Made by a program: the position numbers and the translations under genes. A DNA stretch of 64,000 nt, from the NCBI RefSeq assembly GCF_947169445.1, contig NZ_CAMVPU010000001.1, positions 124,001 to 188,000 of the forward strand, written 5' to 3'. The stretch comes from an uncultured Butyrivibrio sp. (GTDB taxonomy: Bacteria; Bacillota; Clostridia; Lachnospirales; Lachnospiraceae). Below, piece by piece: positions 57,394 through 64,000 of this stretch. How positions within the stretch are numbered: the stretch's first letter is position 1; every line of letters starts with the position of its first letter. The notes under the pieces are model-generated. The model was not told the origin of the DNA and searched no databases. It saw nothing but the letters and a program-made list of their open reading frames with translations.

Positions 57394-58941
57394 ATGACTG
57401 GAGAAGTATTTGCTGCAATTGATGTGGGTTCTTATGAAATGGCTCTCAAGGTTTTTGAACTCTCATCTAGAAATGGTGTAAAAGAACTGGATTATGTCAG
57501 GCACAGGATGGACATTGGAAGTGAGACCTATGCTTCCGGCAGGATCTCCCGCAGACATGTGGATGAGATGATAAGGATTCTTTCTGACTTTAAGCAGATA
57601 ATGAAGAGCTACGGAGTAACTCATTATCAGGCTTATGGAACCAGTGCCATCAGGGAGACCAAGGATATTGTTGTTGTTCAGGATCTTATTGAACAAAGAA
57701 CCGGGATACGTATTGATATTCTGAGTAATTCCGAGCAGCGCTTTTTGGATTATAAGTCTATTGCTCTTAAGCACGAGCAGTTCAAGGAGATAATCGCAAA
57801 GCCTACAGCCATCGTTGACATCGGAGGAGGAAGTATTCAGCTTTCTCTTTTCGAAAAAGATACTCTGGTTGCCACGCAGAATCTTCGTACCGGAGTGCTT
57901 AGAATCCACACTACAATGGAACAGGTCCATGCTACGAGACTTAAGTACATGGAACTTGTGTCAGAGCTTGTGAATTCTCAGCTTTCTGTCTTTTCCAAGA
58001 TGTATCTTAAGGACAAGTCAATCGACAATATCATAATTATTGATGATTACGTATCGCCGCTTGTTCAGAAGTACAAGATGAGTTCTGAGAAGGAAGGGTA
58101 TGTAACGAGAAATGAATACCTGGGCTTTTTGGAACAGGCCAATCAGGTAAGTGATATTGTGGTTGCCAAAAGACTTAACATTCCTGAGGACAATGTGCCG
58201 TTACTGTATGTCTCAGGTGTTTTGATAAAATGTATTTTGGATGTTACAAATGCAAGCAGCATCTGGGCTCCCGGCATTACTCTCTGCGACGGAATCGCAT
58301 ATGAATACGCTGAGAAAAAGAACTTTATCAAATCACCACACGATTTCGAACAGGATATTATCGCCTGCGCCCAGAATATTTCCAAGAGATTCATGGGGAG
58401 TAAATCAAGAAGAGAGACCCTGCAGAAGATTGCTCTTACAATTTTTGACAATACTAAGGAGCTACACGGCCTTTCAGGAAGAGACAGGCTTCTTTTACAG
58501 ATTGCGACTATTCTTCATGACTGCGGCAAATATATAAGCGTGGTTTATTTGGGAGATTGTTCTTATAACATTATCATGTCCACCGAGATCATCGGTCTTT
58601 CCCATATGGAGAGACTTATTGTAGCCAATGTTGTCAGATACAATCATGAAGAATTTGACTATTATGAATCAGATTCAAGGCGACTTGAAGGACTTTCCAG
58701 AGAGGATTATCTGAGAATTGCCAAGCTGACAGCTATTTTGAGAGTAGCCAATGGTCTTGACAGAACTCATAAACAGAAGTTTAAAGATGTCAAAGTGTTT
58801 ATTAAGGATGGTGAATTGGTCATCAATGTTGATACCAAAGCTGACATAACGCTTGAAAAGGGACTGTTTAATAATAGAGCGTCATTTTTTGCAGAGGTAT
58901 TTGGTATAAGACCTGTGATCAGGCAAAAGAAGATGATATAA
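57394..58941 (+). CDS. ppx: Ppx/GppA phosphatase with HD domain
   Basis: 515 residues. The actin-like fold has AAIDVGSYEMALKVFEL (phosphate 1; SN of the usual GSN is SY here) and AIVDIGGGSIQLSLF (phosphate 2). The C-terminal HD-like domain contains TILHDCGKYIS. It would hydrolyse polyphosphate or pppGpp. It is followed 46 bases later by ppk, a common pairing. GAGGGG precedes the ATG. Confidence 0.92.
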   Translation: MTGEVFAAIDVGSYEMALKVFELSSRNGVKELDYVRHRMDIGSETYASGRISRRHVDEMIRILSDFKQIMKSYGVTHYQAYGTSAIRETKDIVVVQDLIEQRTGIRIDILSNSEQRFLDYKSIALKHEQFKEIIAKPTAIVDIGGGSIQLSLFEKDTLVATQNLRTGVLRIHTTMEQVHATRLKYMELVSELVNSQLSVFSKMYLKDKSIDNIIIIDDYVSPLVQKYKMSSEKEGYVTRNEYLGFLEQANQVSDIVVAKRLNIPEDNVPLLYVSGVLIKCILDVTNASSIWAPGITLCDGIAYEYAEKKNFIKSPHDFEQDIIACAQNISKRFMGSKSRRETLQKIALTIFDNTKELHGLSGRDRLLLQIATILHDCGKYISVVYLGDCSYNIIMSTEIIGLSHMERLIVANVVRYNHEEFDYYESDSRRLEGLSREDYLRIAKLTAILRVANGLDRTHKQKFKDVKVFIKDGELVINVDTKADITLEKGLFNNRASFFAEVFGIRPVIRQKKMI

Positions 58942-58987
58942 CTTTGCACGTTGTTTGAACGAAACTTTGGTTTCATGAGAGGTTGAT

Positions 58988-61141
58988 ATGGCTAAGAATA
59001 AAGTTAAAAACAAGATTGATTTCGAAGATTCCAAGTACTATATAAACAGAGAACTTAGCTGGCTTGCGTTTAACGAAAGAGTTTTATCGGAGGCAGAGGA
59101 TAAAGATAATCCTTTGTTTGAGAGGCTTAAATTCCTTAGTATTTCTGCCAGCAATCTGGATGAGTTTTTTATGGTCAGAGTTGCATCCCTTATAGACATG
59201 ATAAATGCTGACTATAAAAAGCTGGATATAGCCGGAATGACTGCCAAGGAGCAATTAAGTGCAGTTCTTTTGGCGGTTCATGATTTTGTGGACAAACAGT
59301 ATGAAATATATAACAAAGAGCTGGTGCAGGATCTTTTGGCTAATGGTGTCATGATCTGTGACAGGAATGAGATTTCGGGAAAAGACGCAGAGTATGTGGA
59401 CAGATACTTTGATGAGTTTGTTTATCCTGTTCTTACTCCTATGGCTGTGGATTCTTCAAGACCTTTCCCGCTTATCAGAAATAAGACGCTGAATATTGCA
59501 GCTCTTTTGAAGAAGAAAGAGGGAAAAGATGATGTGGATTTCGCCACAGTGCAGGTTCCTGATGTGCTTCCCAGAATTATAGAGATTCCCGGAAGTGATA
59601 AGGTGGGCGAAGTTCGCAAGGTTATTTTCCTTGAAGAGATAATCCAGAAAAATGTATCTAAGCTCTTTTTGAATTATGATGTCCTTACAAGTGCACCCTA
59701 CAGAGTAGGTAGAAATGCCGATCTTTCCATTGACGAGGATGAGGCTGAAGATCTTTTAAAGGAGATTGAGAAGCAGATCAAGAGAAGGCAGTGGGGCCAG
59801 GCAATCAGGCTTGAGGTTGCTGCCGGCATCAATAAAAAGCTTCTTAAGCTGATTGCTGATGAGCTTAAAGTAGAAGACAACGAGATCTATAATATCGATG
59901 GACCTCTTGATCTTACTTTCCTTATGAAGATGTATAAGCTTGAGGGCTTTGATCATCTCAAGGAACACAGATATAAGACGCCTCAGCCGGTGCCTGAGTT
60001 TGCCGGTGATGATAATATGTTTGATGTGATCGGAAGAGGCGATATTCTGATGCATCATCCCTATGAGACCTTTGAAAATGTTGTTAAGTTTGTTGAAAGT
60101 GCGGCTGTGGATCCGGACGTTCTTGCCATCAAGCAGACTCTTTATCGTGTAAGTGGTAACTCACCCATTATCGCAGCTCTTGCCAAGGCTGCTGATAATG
60201 GCAAACAGGTAACGGTTCTTGTTGAGCTTAAGGCCAGGTTTGATGAGGAGAACAATATCGTCTGGGCGAAGATGCTTGAAAAAGCGGGATGTCACGTTAT
60301 CTACGGACTTGTTGGACTTAAGACACATTGTAAGATCACGCTGGTTGTCAGAAGAGAAGAGGATGGAATTAAGCGCTATGTTCATCTGGCAACAGGTAAC
60401 TATAATGATTCTACTGCCAAACAGTACACTGATGTGGGTCTGTTTACCTGTGCTCCGGCATTTGGTGAAGACGCTACAGCTGTGTTTAACATGCTCTCAG
60501 GTTATTCGGAGCCTCTTGGCTGGAATAAGCTTTCACTGGCACCTCTATGGCTCAAGGACAGAATCCTTGATCTTATAAAGAGAGAAGAGGAGCATGCTGC
60601 AGAGGGGGAGCCTGCAAGGATTGTGGCTAAGATGAATTCTATCTGCCATAAGGAAGTAATAGCAGAGCTTTATAAGGCAAGCTCCATGGGGGTTAAGATT
60701 GACTTAATAGTTCGTGGTATATGCTGTCTTAGAGCAGGAGTTCCCGGACTTAGTGAGAATATTACAGTAAGATCGATAGTAGGAAATTACTTGGAGCACA
60801 GCAGAATCTTTTATTTCGAGAATGGTGGTAATCCGGAATTTTACTGCAGTAGTGCTGACTGGATGCCGCGTAATCTGGAGAGAAGAGTTGAGATTCTTTT
60901 CCCGGTTGAAAATGATAAGCTTCGTGCAAAGTTGTGGCACATTCTAGATATGGAGCTTAAGGATACTGACAAGGCTCATGTGATGAATGAAAAGGGAGTC
61001 TACATTAAGTGTGATGCCAAGAAGTTGGATTCTTCCGATAGAGTTAATTCTCAGAAAATATTCGGAGATGAAGCTTCCAGAATTTTTAGCGGGATGGATT
61101 CCAGGAATACAAGGGTTTTCATTCCTGAAATGAAGGTATAA
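58988..61141 (+). CDS. ppk: Polyphosphate kinase 1
   Basis: 717 residues with the four PPK1 domains. The N-terminal domain starts INRELSWLAFNERVL, and the catalytic region includes KARFDEENNIVWA and YVHLATGNYND with the autophosphorylated histidine. The C-terminal second catalytic half ends near residue 690. It reversibly makes polyphosphate from ATP. Together with the adjacent phosphatase it sets the polyphosphate pool. Confidence 0.96.
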   Translation: MAKNKVKNKIDFEDSKYYINRELSWLAFNERVLSEAEDKDNPLFERLKFLSISASNLDEFFMVRVASLIDMINADYKKLDIAGMTAKEQLSAVLLAVHDFVDKQYEIYNKELVQDLLANGVMICDRNEISGKDAEYVDRYFDEFVYPVLTPMAVDSSRPFPLIRNKTLNIAALLKKKEGKDDVDFATVQVPDVLPRIIEIPGSDKVGEVRKVIFLEEIIQKNVSKLFLNYDVLTSAPYRVGRNADLSIDEDEAEDLLKEIEKQIKRRQWGQAIRLEVAAGINKKLLKLIADELKVEDNEIYNIDGPLDLTFLMKMYKLEGFDHLKEHRYKTPQPVPEFAGDDNMFDVIGRGDILMHHPYETFENVVKFVESAAVDPDVLAIKQTLYRVSGNSPIIAALAKAADNGKQVTVLVELKARFDEENNIVWAKMLEKAGCHVIYGLVGLKTHCKITLVVRREEDGIKRYVHLATGNYNDSTAKQYTDVGLFTCAPAFGEDATAVFNMLSGYSEPLGWNKLSLAPLWLKDRILDLIKREEEHAAEGEPARIVAKMNSICHKEVIAELYKASSMGVKIDLIVRGICCLRAGVPGLSENITVRSIVGNYLEHSRIFYFENGGNPEFYCSSADWMPRNLERRVEILFPVENDKLRAKLWHILDMELKDTDKAHVMNEKGVYIKCDAKKLDSSDRVNSQKIFGDEASRIFSGMDSRNTRVFIPEMKV

Positions 61142-61160
61142 CAGAAAGGATTATGTTTTT

Positions 61161-61748
61161 ATGCGTTATGTATTAGCATCAGGATCACCTAGAAGAAAGG
61201 AGCTTCTTTCAAAGGTGATACCTGATTATGAAGTGATTCCGGCTGTAGGGGAGGAAAATGCGAAGGCTACTGAGCCTGATGAGCTGGTAGAGGAGCTTTC
61301 TTTTCAAAAAGCTTCCGAGATTTTTCACAAAGTTTTTACGAATGATACAGAAAGACTAGTTGTAATCGGCGCAGACACCGTTGTATCATATAATCGTAAG
61401 GTGCTTGGAAAGCCTGTAAGTCGTAGTGATGCTGCAGCTATGATAAAGAGCTTCGCCGGTGATACACATGCCGTATATACCGGTGTTACAGTTTTTTACA
61501 CGGATGAAAAGGGAGAGGTCAGAAACTTCACTTTCCACGAAGAGACGCTTGTGGATGTTGCTCCCATGACAGATGAAGAGATTGAATCCTATGTTGCAAC
61601 AGGAGAGCCTGATGACAAGGCAGGAGCATATGGAGTTCAGGGACTGTTCGCAATTTATATAAGCGGCATAAAGGGTGACTATTACAACGTGGTTGGTCTT
61701 CCGATAGCAAGACTTTACAAGGAAATGAAAGCTCACAAACTTTTGTAA
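61161..61748 (+). CDS. maf: Maf-family nucleotide pyrophosphatase
   Basis: 195 residues. N-terminal LASGSPRRKELL is the Maf signature; VIGADTVV and PDDKAGAYGVQG are the other blocks. It hydrolyses dTTP/UTP or modified nucleotides (house-cleaning) and is linked to septum inhibition. It follows ppk by 19 bases. Confidence 0.95.
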   Translation: MRYVLASGSPRRKELLSKVIPDYEVIPAVGEENAKATEPDELVEELSFQKASEIFHKVFTNDTERLVVIGADTVVSYNRKVLGKPVSRSDAAAMIKSFAGDTHAVYTGVTVFYTDEKGEVRNFTFHEETLVDVAPMTDEEIESYVATGEPDDKAGAYGVQGLFAIYISGIKGDYYNVVGLPIARLYKEMKAHKLL

Positions 61749-61792
61749 TTTTTATTTTGAGATTAGAAAAAGATTTATTGGAGGTTTTTTAT

Positions 61793-62044
61793 ATGCATGA
61801 ATACGATGATGCTGTTTTAAGATGCTTTTTGGAGAATCAGGGACAACTTTTTCCGGAGGATGTAGCTGAGAATATGGAGGAAGCTGAGGCTTTCCTTGAA
61901 GATTGCATGGCTGTTGTTGTGGATGGCCCTGATGAGGTAGAAGAGTATTTTGAAGAAAGCGGAGTCGATATAGAAGGTAACCCACTTGATGCCGACGAAG
62001 TTTTTGATATTGGCGATGGACGTTATCTTATAGTTGAAGGATAA
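61793..62044 (+). CDS. Small acidic protein, sometimes labelled glyoxalase
   Basis: 83 residues, strongly acidic, with a conserved EAEAFLEDCMAVVVD block and an end DGRYLIVEG. Close relatives as I recall them occur in many Lachnospiraceae and are sometimes annotated as glyoxalase, without evidence of such an activity. No metal site is obvious. TTGGAGG supports ATG 61793 over the longer TTG-opened frame. A strong terminator follows. Confidence 0.75.
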   Translation: MHEYDDAVLRCFLENQGQLFPEDVAENMEEAEAFLEDCMAVVVDGPDEVEEYFEESGVDIEGNPLDADEVFDIGDGRYLIVEG

Positions 62045-62070
62045 GATTTAGTTTAATTCAGACATAATTA

Positions 62071-62125
62071 AGGGGACATATAAACCGTTTCATTTTCTAT
62101 GAGACGATTTATATGTCCCCTTTTT
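62071..62125 (+). terminator. Terminator after the ppx-ppk-maf unit
   Basis: AGGGGACATATAAA (62071-62084) pairs with TTTATATGTCCCCT (62108-62121) with further pairing inside, followed by TTTT. Confidence 0.9.
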
Positions 62126-62156
62126 GTAATCCTTGTTTTGGGGATAAGAATTTTTG

Positions 62157-63746
62157 TCACACTGGTGTTGCGCTTCCGTAGGCTTTTAGTGGCCTTCCGT
62201 TTTCATCGAATTCAGTGGTGTATTTTACTGTGAATGGAATCCTGGCAGTTGTAAGAGGAATAACTGCTTCAAGATGTTCTACACCTTCAGCCAGCTGCCT
62301 ATGCCAGTCTCTATACATATCCGCATAATCTGACGGGAAGATTCCTGATGCAATTACCGGCTCCGGATAATTTTCCACAAGAGCAGGAAGTCCCAAATCT
62401 CTCATACATCTAAAGCATGGACGCATTTCCTTTGTGGAGATGGTATATTCCCACGCATAGAGCCCTGCATGTTCACTGGCATATCTAAAGCGTCTTTCAT
62501 TTTCTGAAATCTGGTTACAGTATTTCTTTTCAGCAGTGATATTTCTGATCATTGCGTAGATCAGATATTCATCTTCGGATTTGCCTATTATCTGCATGTT
62601 GGTGCGGATGCAGATTCTGTCTTCACCACAGCATTTTGAATTAAAGGTTCTCCAGGTGTCACATTGTTCCTCACCCATGGAGGTGATTACTTTTTCTAAT
62701 GTTGACAGGTATATTTCTTTATTGTTTTCATCAAAACACTTCCAGGGATCTGAGTCTATAAAATCTTTTTCAGATAGATTCATTCCTATTTCCTGGACAT
62801 ATTTTTTGTTAACCCTTATTACGTTGAGTCTTCCTGCCTTATATGAAAAAATAGCAGCGCCGCCAACAAAATTACTAAAGATCAGAGTCTCAATGGATCG
62901 TGGATCCCAGAATTTTTCAGCATCAAAGGTATCTATCAGGAAAAGAGAAGCATTAAGAGGTTCGTGATCTGTCTGTTTCATCTTTTCAAGAAATTCATCC
63001 TGTGGAAGGGGCTTAGAGTAAAGATAGCCCTGGATATAATTACAGCCGATGCTCTTCATGAAGTCAGCCTGTTCGATGGTTTCCACGCCTTCGACGATGA
63101 TAGGCAGCTGAAGCCATTTAGCCATTTGTACAATTGATCTTATGATGATTCCGCCCCTGCCGCCAATATTTCCACTAAGGAATTTCATATCCAGTTTAAG
63201 AACATCAACATCAAGATCTTTTAAGATATTGAGGGAAGAATAGCCGCTTCCAAAATCATCCATTTCTACTATGTAGCCGTAATTATGGAACTTTTTGATC
63301 ACGGAGGAAACAAGCTCCATACCGCCTATTGCCGAAGTTTCTGTAAGTTCAACTCTTATATAGCGAACCGGAATATCGTATTTGACGCGAATTTTTTCAA
63401 CTTCATCAACATATTCGTGCTTATAAATGTCATTTCTGGACATGTTAACGGAAATCGGCACCAGGGGATAATGATTGTCAATGCAGTATCTAAGAAGCCT
63501 ACAGGTCATTTCCATCATCTGAATGTCTGCAAGATAGAGTAGATCTTCATCCTCCAAAACCGGTATGAAATCAGAAGGAAACTGCATTCCAAATTCCGGA
63601 TCAACCCATCTCATAAGAGCCTCTGCACCAGTCATACGACCTGTGGAATGATTGAACTGGGGCTGGAAATATGAATAGATGTGGCCTGATTTTATGGCTT
63701 CATCAAAATGACTTATAAACTCTTCAGAGGTCATTCTTTTCTGCAT
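62157..63746 (-). CDS. Soluble EAL-domain phosphodiesterase with PAS region
   Basis: 529 residues. The N-terminal EAL domain (10-250) keeps GAEALMRW, NMSRND, ELTET, DDFGSGYSS, KLDMKFL and EGVET, so it should be an active c-di-GMP phosphodiesterase. The C-terminal half contains PAS-like regions (about 280-400 and 415-529), one with RIPFTVKYTTEFD. The catalytic domain comes first and the sensory part last, the reverse of the usual order. No membrane helix. GGAGGTGAG precedes the start. It is the second EAL protein in the window. Confidence 0.9.
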   Translation of the reverse strand: MQKRMTSEEFISHFDEAIKSGHIYSYFQPQFNHSTGRMTGAEALMRWVDPEFGMQFPSDFIPVLEDEDLLYLADIQMMEMTCRLLRYCIDNHYPLVPISVNMSRNDIYKHEYVDEVEKIRVKYDIPVRYIRVELTETSAIGGMELVSSVIKKFHNYGYIVEMDDFGSGYSSLNILKDLDVDVLKLDMKFLSGNIGGRGGIIIRSIVQMAKWLQLPIIVEGVETIEQADFMKSIGCNYIQGYLYSKPLPQDEFLEKMKQTDHEPLNASLFLIDTFDAEKFWDPRSIETLIFSNFVGGAAIFSYKAGRLNVIRVNKKYVQEIGMNLSEKDFIDSDPWKCFDENNKEIYLSTLEKVITSMGEEQCDTWRTFNSKCCGEDRICIRTNMQIIGKSEDEYLIYAMIRNITAEKKYCNQISENERRFRYASEHAGLYAWEYTISTKEMRPCFRCMRDLGLPALVENYPEPVIASGIFPSDYADMYRDWHRQLAEGVEHLEAVIPLTTARIPFTVKYTTEFDENGRPLKAYGSATPV

Positions 63747-63980
63747 TACTCACCTCCACAATACGTGCCTGATATCCTTGTAAAAATGTGCTTATGAACC
63801 AAATATTCCGTACACTAACATTACCATATAAAGAGGTTTATTTACCTAAAATCAGCGTTTTTTAATAGTTTTTTATAATCTTTTTAGACATGCCTTCAAC
63901 GTATTTATTTAATGAAATAATTTGGCAAACGCTTTATAATAGTTTGTGGTTTGTTTGAAATTAAGCAAGGAGATTTTGGT

Positions 63981-64000
63981 TTGGGAGAGAAAATATTTTT
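63981..64000 (+). CDS. Possible start of a gene cut by the window edge
   Basis: TTG at 63981 follows AAGGAG (63967-63972) with an eight-base spacer and is preceded by TATAAT (63935-63940). Only six codons are visible (starting with a fMet-Gly-Glu-Lys-Ile-Phe reading), so identity is unknown. A weak cre-like sequence overlaps the -10 (63924-63937, 11 of 14 positions). Confidence 0.35.

Noticed and set aside
1..64000. CRISPR array or Cas genes
   Set aside because: No regularly spaced repeats with unique spacers and no cas-like proteins were seen. The tandem repeats at 41410-41445 are coding slippage.

Overview
The window looks like chromosome of an AT-rich anaerobic Firmicute of the family Lachnospiraceae, most like Butyrivibrio or Pseudobutyrivibrio. 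The grounds are family-typical proteins (DUF5721, DUF5688, DUF1667 beside an oxidoreductase end, a Maf-linked short acidic protein), Firmicute gene orders (rpmE-DUF1385-prmC-prfA, cysS-mrnC-rlmB-sigH, comEC-holA), strong AGGAG ribosome sites and sigma-A promoters. This assignment is inference; no 16S gene is present.

Layout. 1-4.2 kb: end of an oxidoreductase/DUF1667 operon, a 145-bp inverted-repeat element with a truncated second copy that abuts an AraC-regulator stump, an Hpt protein, a LacI-type regulator and an orphan LytTR response regulator. 4.2-11 kb: arginine biosynthesis, with argG-DUF1294 leftward and argC-GNAT-argJ-argB-argD rightward from a control region with ArgR-like half-sites and a clear promoter. 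11-16.4 kb: a solute-binding protein coupled to argD, a lipoprotein ComEA, a two-component pair and a GerMN lipoprotein.

16.5-23.2 kb: a 6.6-kb integrative element in the 3' end of an elongator tRNA-Met gene. It has 27-bp att repeats, paired AAAGTAACC arm-type repeats inside each end, a tyrosine integrase with a foldable leader, a HepT/MntA module, a set of leftward genes of unknown function ending in a broken DUF5688 gene, and a lipoprotein gene with its own promoter.

23.4-40.5 kb: PAP2 phosphatase, EAL phosphodiesterase, GNAT, a CarD-family regulator with an elaborate leader (promoter, terminator hairpin, perfect cre-like palindrome), AlaX, AzlCD, IspF, cysS-mrnC-rlmB-sigH, a polar amino acid ABC importer, rpmE, DUF1385, prmC and prfA. 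40.5-45.1 kb: a decayed Rpn-type nuclease gene and a stump of a GerMN gene, then comEC and holA. 45.3-64 kb: DUF1653, a glycosyltransferase, a membrane phosphatase, an RluA pseudouridine synthase, an unusual 823-residue protein with an adenosine-deaminase-like core and a Rossmann/SLOG-like tail, a Y-family polymerase, a CAP lipoprotein, pyrBI, DUF5050, pheA, ppx-ppk-maf and an EAL-PAS protein.

The least explained items are the deaminase-like fusion, the tRNA-Met element and its unknown cargo, the carD leader, and several broken genes (AraC, DUF5688, Rpn, GerMN).
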